NCBI GenBank assembly: GCA_050084985.1
Contig: JBITNC010000001.1
Location: 134,044,001 to 134,108,000 of the forward strand
Reading direction: 5' to 3'
DNA from: Nageia nagi
Lineage: Eukaryota > Pinophyta
DNA: 64,000 nt
Shown here: positions 33,460-45,138 of the stretch, piece after piece
Position numbering within the stretch: the stretch's first letter is position 1
Layout: each line of letters starts with the position of its first letter
Program-made: the position numbers and the translations under genes
Notes under the pieces: model-generated
The model's database searches: none
What the model was told of the DNA's origin: nothing
The model's input: the letters and a program-made list of their open reading frames with translations, nothing else

Positions 33460-35860
33460 ATTGATCCTAATATTCCACCATTTGAAGATATTTTTGACAA
33501 TGACATGCCTAAATTTAATAATATAGAACCTACACCTAAGGTGAGTTCCACGATTCTTGATACTCTAATAGAAATTCATAATATTAAAGCTGATAAAGAA
33601 ACTAAAAGTTAACAAAAATCAAAATTTATAGGAAGTGCTTATCATAAATCTAATAAAAAATAAAGTTATTTTTCTATTGGTAGATCATTTAAGGAATATT
33701 GGTGATCAAAATTTTTGTTAATTATCGCAATGATTCCTTAAAATGGTGATCAACCAACATAATGTAAATGTGAGATTCGTACATGGAAATTACAGAGGGA
33801 ACATAAGATGTAGCTTAAAGTTGACACAATTGAAAAACATCATAGAAAGGCATATGTGAAAATAATAGATCAAGATGGAACAATTAGAAAATTTCAAATC
33901 ATAAAGGATGAGACTAAATATTTCCATAATAAATACATAATTAAATATAATAAGATGATGGAAGAAAAAATAAATTCTTAAACAAATAGGTGTCACAATT
34001 ACAACACAATACCAGAATTCAAAAGATAAAATTTTAATTTTGAAAAGTTTACAATTTGTTTTATATTTTATCTTCTTAAACAAAGTAGACCAATAACAAA
34101 TTTTTATGATCATAAAACACTTTTTGATTTAGCAAGTGTGCAACACCTTCCAAGTTCTCATTGATATGATCGAAGTGGTTTGAAAATGGTAAAATATCAT
34201 GCATTGGTGGAAAGAGAAGATTTGAAAGAAAATGTGAAAATTACAAGATTCATTTCTTTAGCAATTGATGAGGTAACTTTAGTAGATATCATATCTTGGG
34301 TTTGAATACATGTTTACACATTCATAGAACATGTTAGACAACCCCATTTGTTAATAATACATAGAATGAAAGGTTATTATAACTCAAAAAACTTTTACAA
34401 TCTTGTTGTAAATAGTTTTAAAGAGATTGATAATATGGATGATGAAGAAATTGCAATAAAGCTAATATATGTAGGTGCAGATGGTGCTTCAGTAATGCAA
34501 GAAAACAAAAATGGACTTTATTTCTAACTTCAAACATCATTTGCTCCGTATATGATACCTATTCATTGTATGGCTCATAAATTGAACCTTGCATACAAGC
34601 TAGTAACAACACATACTTGTGTGGAAAAAGTAGAGGAATTGATAGATGAGGTAAATGCATACTTTTAAAAAATATCTAAAAGGAATATCAAATTCCAACA
34701 ATTTGCACTTGAAAAATCTGATAGAAAAGAAATGTTAAAACATGTGGATACTAAATGGATTTCAATGTTTAAACCAATAGAAAGAGTATTTCAACAATAT
34801 CAATTTTTGATAGTTTTTTTTTCATCAAAATAGAAGAGCTATTGATAGAGCTAAAGATTTGTTGTATCACATGATTTTTTTTGAAACATTGTTAATATTA
34901 TGTGAGATGATACCAATGTTATATGAAATGAACATATTGATCAAAATTTCTTAAGAAAGATCTATATATATAATTAATTTCATAAGTGAAAGGAAATGAG
35001 TATGCTGGACTATTGATAGGTTGTATGAATCAAATTTTTTTAGATCCATTATTTGAGAATTGGAATTCATTGAAAAATGTAAAAAATTTGAAAAGTTTTC
35101 TTAGATTCAATATTGTTGACAAACTTTGTATCTGTGTCAATGGAAAATAGATTCCTCTATTCTTTTGAAAGAAAAGGACATGTGATATCATCTACTAAAT
35201 TGAATTTGATCAAGTGCCTATGACACCTGTCAGATTTGAAAGAATTTTACAAGAATTAAAAACTAAGTTGAGAAGCATCGCAAATACATTAACCAAAGAA
35301 ATTAGAGAAAAATTTCAAAGAGATGATTTACTTGAAGCTATGGATGTAGCGAATCCAAATTTTTAGAATCTTATTTCAAATTACAATAATACAAGTTAGT
35401 CATTTAATAAATATATGGAGATTATTGTTACTCATTTTGGAATAATTGTAGAAGTTAATGGTGTAGATATCAAAGGAATTATATATAAAAAGGATTTGAT
35501 ACAACAATATGGATGTTTTATCTTAACAATGGTTATTCAGTTTAAAGAATTAAGGAATCCTTTAGAGCCTTGATCCATAACATGCTTGTGGAAAAAATTG
35601 TATCCAAGTAATATTATAAAAAATACAATGTTAGAGTATTTTTAGTTTATACAAACTATGCTAGACAATGATTTTTGGTTATGTAGAGGATGAAAGGGTT
35701 TTTAGTGCTTTATAATATGTCATATCAAAAATACAAAATAAACTAGAGAAAAATATTGAAAGTTTTTTAAAGTTTATGTCTCACATCATATAATGAAGAG
35801 CTTTCGACCCTATGACAAAGTGATAACATTTTGGAAATCATTGAGTGAGAGAAGAGGATA
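33460..35860 (+). pseudogene. hAT-family transposase (DUF4371 / ZNF862-like type)
   Basis: Plus-strand remnant of a cut-and-paste transposase. After a poorly preserved N-terminal zinc-finger (BED/TTF-type) part (33790-34110), the RNase-H-like core reads 'ISLAIDEVTLVDIIS' near 34255 (normally SIDESTD), 'VGADGASVMQENKNGLYF' near 34470, then 'IPIHCMAHKLNLAYKLV' near 34560, 'VEELIDEVNAYF', 'KFQQFALEKSDRKEMLKHVD' and 'TKWISMFKPIERVFQQYQ' near 34750. The C-terminal dimerisation region appears as 'HHIMKSFRPYDKVITFWKSL' near 35790. The block order matches the DUF4371/zinc-finger-862-like branch of hAT transposases. Several stops and frameshifts (for example at 34290 and 34815) make it inactive. A possible TATA box, TATATATAAAG, is at 32703. 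Confidence 0.88.
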
Positions 35861-36365
35861 AATCAAATAGATGAAAAGGATGATGAGGATACCTTCTTAG
35901 ATAACATTGTGAATATTTTAGAATGTTTAGATACATAGACTAATGGAACAGATTCTTTAATGAACATGTTCCCACTAACTTAGCTATAATTTATTTACAG
36001 TGACTTGAAGTATAATTTGTTAAGAATTTATTGGATTTGGAAATTTGGATTATCTAATGTTTGAATCTAATCGAATGTAGTTTTTTTAATAATGAGATAT
36101 ATACATTGTATTGAATATTTAAAATTTTTGAAAAAATTCTGAATCTATGATGAATGAATAGATCTTATCAATACTTTTTAAAATTATATAACTTGTAAGC
36201 TTATGAATTTAGCTTATCATTACAACTTATGCATACAACTTATCACTTATTAGTACTTAGAAAGTTAATTCAAATTATAAAATTTATGAGTGTGAAAAAT
36301 TATCCTACACTAAAGTTGTCCTACTTTCTATACTAACGATCATTTGAGTTTCTACAGAGATGAGC
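35861..36365. other. AT-rich 3' flank of hAT transposase
   Basis: The transposase reading ends in 'DIVNILECLDT' near 35930. The remainder to 36365 is AT-rich without frames. Confidence 0.4.
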
Positions 36366-36720
36366 ATTCATGTTTCTAAAAAGTCTTGATTTCTACATTG
36401 ATTATCATCTAAGTCAAGAAACTAATAATCATTTGAGTCAAGATATTGATAATCATATGTGTCAAGACACTGATGATCGTATGGATCAAGACACTTACAA
36501 TAGTTTAGGATTATACATTGATGCTCATCTATGATTATACACTAATGATCATATGAGTTTATAAGCTGATGATCATCTAGGATTATACACTAACACTCAT
36601 TTGGGTTTATACATTGATGATCGTATAGGTTTATAAGATGAAAATCATTAAGGTATCCACACAAATGCTTGTATGATACAATTTTTGAGATGACTGTCGA
36701 ATGATAGAACATACAAACAT
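36366..36720. repeat. Minisatellite cluster 2 (GATGATCAT units)
   Basis: About 12 imperfect units of 25-30 bp with cores such as ACACTGATGATCGTATG, TACACTAATGATCATATGAG and CATTGATGCTCATCT. It lies between the convergent ends of the hAT transposase and the minus-strand gene. The GATCATC core is shared with clusters 3 and 4. Confidence 0.85.
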
Positions 36721-37139
36721 TAGTCACATTGAAACTACAAAGGATCATCAATGTTATTATTCCAAAAATCATACTTGCTCATACATGCTATCATTTAATC
36801 AACATTCCTATATTTTGCACATACATACTATCATTCAAAAAACATACTTGCTTATATATTCAATGATTAATAAAATATACTTTCTCATACATTCAATGAT
36901 TAAAAAAACTTATTTTCTCATATATGTAATGATTAAAAAATGCTTATAATAAATATACTTCCTCGTAATTGCTTGTAAGAAAATTAATCACCATTCTAAT
37001 AGTTTTCTCATACATGCAATGATTCAAAAAAAAAAATACTTGCTTATTACTTGTAGAAAACACACACTATCATTCTATCTAAAATTAAAAACATTATGTT
37101 TCTCTCAAAAAAGCCTTTCAATATAACAAATTCTTATAA
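36721..37139. repeat. Short tandem repeats (ATTCAATGATTAA.. units)
   Basis: From 36780 to 37030 a roughly 45-bp unit recurs (CTTGCTCATACATGC.ATCATT, CTTTCTCATACATTCAATGA, and so on) with A runs. No gene is seen; the 82-codon plus-strand frame at 36701-36949 is made of these repeats. Confidence 0.6.
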
Positions 37140-40100
37140 AAAAGTTTCAACTGAAAGTTTGAATTTCAAATTCTATCTTTTCAAGGATTTTATCAAAATT
37201 TTTCACATCCTCCCAAGTAGCATCCAAAGTAAATGCCAATTCAGATGTTGAACCCAACTCTACTATTATTAAAATTCCTCTCTTTATTATATTCAAGGTT
37301 TCAATTAAGGTATTCATCTCTTTCCCTTAATCCTCACTAGTTATCTCTATAGCTATAGTCTCCTTTTCATTTTGCTTCATTAGAATGTGGTAGTCCAAAT
37401 TGTGCTAATTAATACTTAATTTTAAAGTATTATTATCCTTCAAAACTTTTTGGAACTTTTCCTTTGCGATGGATGAATTTAACAAGATCTTCCTTTCTTT
37501 CTCAACTTGAACAAATTAGTTGTTTACCTATTTTTTCAAGTTCTCAAAGTTGGGCTGTAAAATATAGAAAAATAAAATAATTAGATATTATAAAAATATA
37601 ATCATATTAAACTACAATGTACATTTACAAAATTACTTACAAAAATATTACCTCCACTACATCATTTGCAACTTCTGCAATTTAACCTTCTATATGTCAA
37701 TGGCCTAAGTGTTGTAGTAGGCTTGGGCTTTAGCATTTAAATTTTCCAACTTGTTTAAAATTTGATTTAAATTATCATCTTCATATGGAGAAGAAAATTT
37801 TGAACTTTTAGATGTGGCTACTTTGAAATATGCTGCAAGCTTTTTTAGAGAATTTTCAATCTCTTAAAATAATTGTTCCTATTTATCATAGTTTGGGAAT
37901 CATGCAAATTTTTCTCAAAATTCCCATATGTTAGGATTTATAATGTTACAAATCATAGAATTAGTTATTGTTGCCTCCAATTTTGAGCAAACTAGGCTAT
38001 CAAAAGCATTGGAAAAATCTAATCCTTCTTCCTTTGTAATTGCAGTTCTTACATCAATCACATGCTATTGAGTTATTGGTTGTGGAGGCCCTTGACTTGT
38101 AGCAACTTGGCATTGTTCTATTAGATTATATCCCCCTATGCCATCTAAGGTACCTTTCTCTTCTACCATTCCTTTTAGGTAATTGTCATCAAGTTTTGAG
38201 GTTAAAAGACATGTATTACATGATATGGAATTTACATTTGATAATGTGAAGTTGGGCACATTGCTAATTATTGGAATGTTATCTAGCCTTACTACTAATT
38301 GTAGTACTCCTCAAAATAAACTGCTTGCCTCTTGGTTGTGTTTGCCCTCTCATCACTAGAATCAAAGGAGGAAGCACTACTCACAAAGAAACAATAGGTT
38401 GAGCCTAAGAAACTAAAATCGACTAGCCACCTTAAAAATCATAAATTTATATGTTATTAAATACTGCAATACAAATAATTAAAAATAGAAAATAGTTTAA
38501 AATTTATTCTATTATTTGTCTAACACTACTTTTCATACCTTTTGGCTACATAAATTTTGTGGAAGGGATCTGTCTTACTTGCACTAATGTTTACATCATA
38601 TTTGTATCTATAATCATTAAAAATAATATTTAGAAAGGTTAAATGATCATCTTTTCAAATGCTTAGAACTATCTAGGTATATACAAATGATCATATTTAT
38701 TGACATATGAATTATTATTAGTGTAATTACAAAGATAATCATAAGTGCAATTGCACATACTGATCATCTATGCAATTGCATTGATGATCATTATGTAGTT
38801 ATATAGGCAACTATCTATCCAAAAAGATGATCCTTTGTATGCTCATTAAGATGATCATTATTTCAATGCAATAAATAAAGAGGAATTACCTAGGGAAGAA
38901 GTATTTTATTATGGTAGTTATTCAACTTCATTATCATCATCTATATTGATTTGATTATTTTTTCTACTCAAAGGAGACAGGTTGTGACTATGGTACGACA
39001 TAGCTAAATTTTCATCAGAATTGATGATGACTTGTACATTATGATTAAGTATACACTTTTTCATATATTTCCTAATTAAGAGTGTACCAATTTTTCCTTA
39101 GGAATCTCCTACATCTTCAGGCTATGTGCCTCTAATTACAGCATGTCTTTGAAAAGTTGAATTTTCTAATTTTTTCTACATTAAACATGAACCAAAATTT
39201 TAATAAATCAATAATAGATTTAGCTTTATTCCTCAATTAACTTAATACAAAAAAATAAAATACATCCAATTACTTGCACTTCCTCTATAGTTTATGCCAA
39301 CAATTTCAATTGATTATGAGCTATAGTTAGAGATAGAGTGTTCTGTAGGCTGTATAAAGCCTCATAGTATAATGCAAGAAAATAATTGTATCTAGATAAG
39401 AAAATATTTTGAGATTTTGGTATTTTGATTGTAGAAATATCATATTTGGTCTTATTTGAGATGAAGGAGCTCCAATCAAATTTTTTATTTTCAATACATT
39501 GTAAAATGTAGAAAAGGCAAAATAAAATATCTAAAGATCTCCCTTAAAGAATAATTATGACCTAAAAGAACTCTATTACAATCTTCAAAAAGGGTTCTGA
39601 ACATCTGCCATGTTGCGATCCCTTCTTGAGGGATTGTAACTAACTTTAAAAAATATGAAACTACATCATTAACCATGTTGTAACACTAATTCAAATTACA
39701 AATAACACATAAAAAATATATAGTGAAATATAAAAAATACATAAAGTGACTTAAAAAACTAAAAATCCTTTTACCTGATAAACATTCTATAGAGATACCA
39801 TACACTATTTCTAGATGTATTTTATCTTTATCCATTAAAAGAGCTACCTTTGTATTCACAAGCTCCTCAATATCCTTGTATGATAGACTGTCAACCTATG
39901 TACATTAAAGGGTTTAATAGAGAAAGAAACAGGTTTACCATTTACCATCATTGTTATAGTTGATTTTTCATTATAAAAAGAGTTAAAAATTGCATCAATA
40001 ATAGGAATATCATTTGAAAATATTCCTATTGAAACCAACTACAGAAGATCAGATTCTTGCAGCCAATTAAAGTCATATCCAACAGTGGTAAGAATCTAAA
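37140..40100 (-). pseudogene. Multi-exon gene of unknown family inside the hAT region
   Basis: The minus strand shows open blocks joined by good splice signals. Exon blocks, in order: about 40100-39778 ('SNDIPIIDAIFNSFYNEK', 'VNGKPVSFSIKPFNVHRL') ending TCAG|GTAAAA; about 39690-39285 ('QEGIATWQMFRTLFEDCNRV', 'HNYSLREIFRYFILPF'); about 39178-38888 ('RHAVIRGT', 'GKIGTLLIRKYMKKCI') ending CCTAG|GTAATT; about 38620-38540 ending AAAAG|GTATGA; about 38425-37650 ('WLVDFSFLGSTYCFF', 'SSDERANTTKRQAVYFEEYY', later charged helices) ending GGAG|GTAATA; and 37557-37140, opening after TTACAG and coiled-coil in character. I do not recognise the family. Scattered stops (again at likely Gln codons) suggest a recent pseudogene. 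It is probably cargo or a second gene of the element. Confidence 0.6.
38640..38890. repeat. Minisatellite cluster 3 (GATGATCAT units) in an intron
   Basis: About seven copies of a GATCATC-type core (TGATCATCTATGCAATTGCA, TTGATGATCATTATG and similar) lie in what would be the third intron of the minus-strand gene. Confidence 0.75.
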
Positions 40101-40429
40101 AAATTAGCAAGAAGATAAGACTTTTGTAGCTATAAGATACTAGTTATGTGGCAACATTGGAGGTTAATATTATGATCCTTAGTATTGAGGAGAGGAAGGA
40201 TTTGTAAGACAAGAGGCATGGAGGGACTGGGAAAGTTGCATGGGAAGTGGAGGGACTAGGAGGCACAAAGGGAATTGTAGACTTGTAGTGTTAGAGACTC
40301 AGATAATTTGAAATGAAGTGAAAATGACATTTGTAAGGCCTTTTATAAGAGTAAACATATGTATGCATTTATTATGTATGATTTCATTAAATGCCTTATC
40401 TGATTTTAAAGCATTATAATTTTTAAAAC

Positions 40430-40830
40430 ACAAATGATTAACAATGCTAATAGGTTGATGATCGATAATACTACTATGTTTATGATCATCTATAATTTTA
40501 TGCATATGATTGTCTACTCTTTTGCATAGATGATTGAATGCATAAAGTGTATATAATCATCTATAGAAAAGTGCAGATGATCATATGTAGAAAAATGCAA
40601 ATGATCATTTGTAGAAAAGTGCAAACTATCATCTATACTTTTATGCAATCGATCATTTGCACTTTTATGCAGTTGATTGTCTATGCAAAAGAGTAGATAA
40701 TTATCTACACAAAATTGTATATAATCATTTGCAAAAATGTACATATGATCATCTCCATAAAAGGGATGATGATTGTCTATCTTTTATTCAGACATTTAAA
40801 AGATGATCTTCTACATATTTTAAGAATGGA
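40430..40830. repeat. Minisatellite cluster 4 (GATGATCAT..TGCA units)
   Basis: About 12 units of roughly 30 bp such as AAGTGCAGATGATCATATGT and AAATGCAAATGATCATTTGT. Each core is nearly palindromic. It lies between the start of the minus-strand gene and the right junction, mirroring cluster 1. Some units are inverted about 40640, so the cluster itself is a loose inverted repeat. Confidence 0.85.
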
Positions 40831-41062
40831 TCATTTGCATGTATTTTAAGTCCATTATTGATTAATTTATAGGTTTTAAGATGATAGTTTCATAGTATAT
40901 TTATACACCCATCATAAAACTAAAAACTAATATATATCACCAATAATTTACAACTTTAAAAAAATTTGATTTTACCTCTTACTTTATGCGGATTTTGAAG
41001 ACTTTTTTCCATGACTTCAAATCATGTTCACCAAAATTTAAATTTTTTTCGCTATCATTCCT

Positions 41063-42650
41063 TATGCATAATGCTAAATCCTTTTCATATGATTACACTT
41101 ATTAATTATATAATTCAAACCTTCATGATCAATAACCATGGTGAATTTTTTTCCCTTTCTAAATTTATTCAAAGCAAAAAATTTGCTAAAGCTTCTTTTT
41201 TAGTAACTGTACAATTTACCTTATCACTACTCATTTATCGATTCCCAAAATGGATAGAATGGTCATTTTCATCTTCATATTTTGTCTAAGTATACTAGAT
41301 AATTATTATTTTATGCATCAATATATACTATGAATGGATTAATATAATTAATATTCTTTAGAATAATTATCATTAATAATTCATGCTTCAACTCCTCAAA
41401 TGCTTCTCTTGCTTCTTTTCTTGGTTCATATGACATATTCTTATTTAAAACTTGAGTTAATGATTAAGAGATCATGGACAAGGTTTTGATAAATCTCTTA
41501 TTATATCCAATATACCCTAAGAATGATCTTCATTTTATCTTATTACTTAGGGATGGAAGCTCCTTAATCTTAGCTACTTTCTCTAGATTAATTTCAATAC
41601 CACTTTTGGATACAATCTATTGTCAAAGTACTACATTTGAGTATCCAAAAATACATTTAATTATATTCAATGATGCTCTTACTTCTTTTTAATATTTTAA
41701 AATACTTCTCAATTTTCCCCAAATATTTATCCTTTCCATATATACAAAAATCATTTAGAAAAAATCTAATGAACATTTTGAAATTTAAGGCTTAAAAAAT
41801 CTATTCACGAGTCTCTAAAATGTAGTAATAACATCAAATAATTCAAAGGGAATTGCTTGGTATGAAAATGTACTACATGGAGTGGTGAAACTTATCTTTA
41901 ACTGATCCTTCTCTACTATTTTATCTAAAACATTGTAGCAAGCATGTCCTACCACTTCATCCAAATTTTGATTTGAAAAATGAAGAGGATAATAATATTT
42001 AATTGAATTATGATAATCTACACATATTCTTATCTTCTTATTCTTACTTCTAGATATCATAATAAGAGAAACACATTCTAACTTATCTATAGGAAAGATA
42101 AATCCTACATCTAAGAGCTTATGATATATTTCACATGTATTTCCTTTTTAACACTTTAAGAGAAGTTTATATTTATCCCATAAAGTATTTATTTAATGGG
42201 ATTAGTTATCTTTATCAATTCAATTGACTATTCCATCCATGTTGTAAATATTGCAACTTATAATCAAAAGTGAAGAGATGGATATACCTTCAAAAGGGTT
42301 TAAAATACTCTTATCATTTTCTTCAATAATGTCCACAAATCATAGTTATTGCATTTTACTTTTTTCTTTGTAAATTGCTTAGCAAATTCAATAAGTGTAG
42401 TTTGTAATATATCCATCAATGAGATATCAATATCCTCCTATACATCATTGTTACTTGTATAGCCTGAAGATGTCCACTCTCCATTGTTATACTCTATTGT
42501 ATTTGAAATATGACTTAAGGGCACTAGTGGAATTCTAACTTTATCTCATACTATTATTATGTATCTCTCATTCCAGTAGTTATGAATATAAACTTTTCTT
42601 AACCATGGTCTTGTTAAGAGCATGTGATAGGCTACTAATTAACAATCCTT
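41063..42650 (-). pseudogene. gypsy-B protease region, RT and RNase H
   Basis: On the minus strand from 42650: a protease-like tail near 42600 ('NYWNERYIIIV'), a linker with 'LMDILQTTLIEFAKQF', then RT from 42060: 'SRSKNKKIRICVDYHNSIKY', 'YYPLHFSNQNLDEVVGHACY' and 'TPCSTFSYQAIPFELFDV'. The YLDD region falls near 41750 and is poorly kept. Later come 'KIKELPSLSNKIK', 'SFLGYIGYNKRFIKTLS' (41560-41460) and the RNase H start 'VTKKEALANF' near 41190. The reading breaks at the hAT-side junction (41062) and resumes at 32436. Confidence 0.8.
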
Positions 42651-42779
42651 CATAACTTGGAAATGTAACAAATAAATAAATCCAAAAATAGAATTAAAAA
42701 CACTTGAAATAACTTATTTAGGATTTTTATTACCCTCTTTAATAATCTCAATTGAGTAGTAGAGTCATTTTTAATTTTA

Positions 42780-43440
42780 AATTGCAATATATCCATAATA
42801 ATCTGTCTTGTGCATACTACACGATCGTTGCAAGCCATCAAATTTCATTTTGTGGCCTCCAACTCTGCATATATCTAACGATCATTGCTACCATGGGAAT
42901 ATGTTTCATTCCATTAAAACAATATGAAGACCCTAGTAACGTATCCGTTTCTGTGCATATTTTGTGATCATTGCGTGCCATTTGATTGCGTTTCGATAGG
43001 CATATGTCAAACAATTCAGATTTCCATTCAACGCATCTGATTGGTTCATAGCATGTCGATTTTGAGGTATATGAGACTGCATTTTGATGAAGCATTTTTT
43101 CGAACAATTCATAGTTCCTTTTAACACATCCATTTGTTTATATCATGCGATCAATGGGTACATGAAACTGTGTTGTGATGAGGCATTTCGATAAATAATT
43201 TTATAGGCCTCTCTAGAGTATCAGTTGTGTGCATATCCTATGTTCATTACGTCTCCTGAGTTTTCATTTCGATGAGACTTTTGCAGTGTATCCGTTTTGT
43301 GCCTACGTTGAAGCATTCGGTCAAACAATTCGTACACCCTAACACTTTGTGTATATCCTATGATCATTGTGGTTTATGAGGCCACAACTCGAAGAGGTAT
43401 TTTGCTAAAGAGCTCACTAGCCCTTCTAACATATCCATTT
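42780..43440. repeat. Degenerate minisatellite, about 100-130 bp units
   Basis: Five to six imperfect units carrying TGTGCATAT.CTATGATCATTGCG, then ATTTCGATGAGGCATTT and CAAACAATTC.TA blocks. It is richer in CpG than its surroundings. The overlapping minus-strand frames at 42838-43133 are products of the repeat, not genes. Its place upstream of a decayed Ty3/gypsy pol suggests it might be LTR or leader sequence of gypsy-B, which I cannot confirm. Confidence 0.7.
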
Positions 43441-44103
43441 CATACAATAAGTAGATGTATATGTTAAATTCACATTTAATTGTGATAATTACCTAACATT
43501 AAACCAGTCTAGAAATGAATAATAGTAATATTTTGATTGCTTCTTTAGCATATTAATAACAAATAATTGTATTTGTCTCTTAAATTAATGAGGGATACAA
43601 GGTGTTTGAAGAGATTATCTAATGTTTGATTTCTCTACTTGAAGATCATAATTTAGTTGTAATGGCATAATAGACATTTGATTGAAACCACCATATGAAG
43701 ATCATAATAGGTTATTTATCATTTTGATAGTTATTTTTCTTCATTGGTGTGTGTTAAAGACATTATAGTTGGTGTGTGATAAAGACATTATAGTGAGTGG
43801 TAATATATCCTATGATTAAGGAAGGGAGGTAGTTCTAGTAAGAATGTAAAACCTCCTAAGATCATGAAATATGGTATTAATTTTTTAGAATTGATAATAC
43901 ATTACATGTGAAGAGTAAGATGCATTTTGGTAAAGAGAAAAAGGGTTTTCCTGATCCTCAACACTAAAAACATTTCTTAGTACCCAAGTTTGATGAACCT
44001 TGGATCCTTGGGAGAAGCTTAGAAGGTGAAGATAGCAAATAACTATACAAAAGGGATGAAGATATATTGAAAACCCCTTGATGGATTCTTGAGAAGATTA
44101 TGA
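43441..44103. other. No recognisable gene
   Basis: AT-rich flank of the Tat-like element. A short tandem copy of GGTGTGTGTTAAAGACATTA occurs near 43752-43795. Nothing else stands out. Confidence 0.5.
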
Positions 44104-44199
44104 TGTAAGTGTATATGCATACATAGCCCAACACCTCAGGATTTCCCAGTGCATATTGTCCTTACTTATCTAAAAGAAGAGTGTTTTTGCAAGCTTTCG

Positions 44200-44810
44200 G
44201 ATAGCAATTTTTGGGGCATAAAAGGAAGTGATGTCAGCAGAGTAAAGGCTCATCTAAAACTGGACCCCGAGAGTAGTGATGTTAGCAAGTAGTGTTAAAA
44301 GTTCTACGATGGCTAAGTGTTTCGAGATATAAAAGGAAGTGATGTCAATAGAGTAGAGGCTCATCTAAAATCAAACCTTGGGAATAATGATGTCAGCTAA
44401 ATAGAGGCTCATCTAAAATCAGACCCTGAGAGTAGTGATGTTAGCAAGTAGTGTTAAAATTTCCATGATGGTTGAGTGTTTCGGGGCATAAAAGGTAGTG
44501 ATGTCAGCAAAATAGAGGCTCATCTAAAATCAAACCCCAGGAGCAGTGACATCAACAAGTAATGTTAAAAGTTTTATGATGGCTAAGTCAATTGATTCCA
44601 AAGCATGAAAGAATGTAACTTTAGCAAAATAAAGTAAAGCCTATTTTGGCCAAAAGAATGGGTCTGGAGAAGGATGACATCATGAGTAAGGCCAAAATAT
44701 CCTAGAGTTAGTTACTTCACCTTACAAAGGCACAAAAAAGGAGGTGACATCAACAAAAATAAAAAGAATTTTCAAATCAGATGGTCCAAAAACTAATGAT
44801 GTCAAATGTA
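44200..44810 (+). repeat. Tandem U3 repeats carrying TGATGTCA / TGACATCA octamers
   Basis: Units begin ATAAAAGGWAGTGATGTCA and continue AGAGGCTCATCTAAAAT and TAGTGTTAAAA. Exact TGATGTCA occurs at 44229, 44340, 44388, 44499 and 44797; TGACATCA at 44547, 44675 and 44745. Several GATGTTAGCA variants lie between. The same units and octamers recur in the 3' LTR (55800-56290). The octamers are each one CpG transition away from TGACGTCA, a bZIP-type binding palindrome. Confidence 0.85.
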
Positions 44811-45138
44811 ATAAAAGGGATCTTCGCCTAGGCAAAATTTCACCAAAGAACTTTGGAACATGTATCGAAGGCTCCAGAACAACCACTGGAAGATGAAGAA
44901 ACTCCTGAATCATCATAGTCAATCAAATAATCTTTAATAATTGTAATACAAGTTCAAATAGCACTCAGGAAGCATGCCCATCATAATTTAGAGGCAATTA
45001 TATTTTTAGACCTTTTAGTTTTTAGAAATAAAATGGCATGTGGCAAGAATAGTAAGCTATTATTGAAAAGAATGCCAAAATCTTTAGGCTATTCTGTAAC
45101 TATCTTGGTTCAATCTTTCTGTAACCACCCTAGCCTCG

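Larger units (their letters stand above)
32446..41061. mobile_element. hAT-type DNA transposon region with a second, spliced gene
   Basis: This 8.6-kb block separates two parts of gypsy-B RNase H. Both junctions share TTATGCATA (32437-32445 and 41062-41070), a candidate target duplication near the 8 bp usual for hAT elements. Just inside each junction the sequence TAGCGA (32444-32449) has an inverted partner (TCGCTA, 41049-41054), followed by loosely matching AT-rich ends. The overlap of TAGCGA with the 9-mer means the exact ends are unsettled. Inside are a hAT transposase remnant (+), a multi-exon gene (-) and four clusters of GATCATC-type repeats. It may be one large element or two neighbouring elements. 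Confidence 0.55.
29893..42650 (-). mobile_element. Ty3/gypsy element (gypsy-B), split by a hAT-type transposon
   Basis: On the minus strand, protease/RT/RNase H sequence (42650-41063) and RNase H end/integrase sequence (32436-30308) are in the right order and orientation to be one Ty3/gypsy pol. They are separated by about 8.6 kb of foreign DNA. A polypurine tract (GGAGGGGGAGAA on the minus strand, near 29896-29908) marks the 3' end. No gag or 5' LTR was identified to the right; a minisatellite begins at about 42780. Further local changes are a 407-bp tandem duplication (29964-30770) and a 664-bp insertion (30855-31518). Confidence 0.75.

Noticed and set aside
33790-34113. Minus-strand 107-codon hydrophobic frame as a membrane protein
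   Set aside because: It is the antisense shadow of the hAT transposase N-terminal part; Phe/Ile/Leu richness comes from the AT bias.
32760-40830. CRISPR-like arrays in the 25-30 bp repeat clusters
   Set aside because: Units are degenerate along their whole length with no constant repeat plus unique spacer pattern, and the context is a plant DNA transposon.
42838-43133. Two overlapping minus-strand frames as small genes
   Set aside because: Both are read through the degenerate minisatellite and repeat its units.
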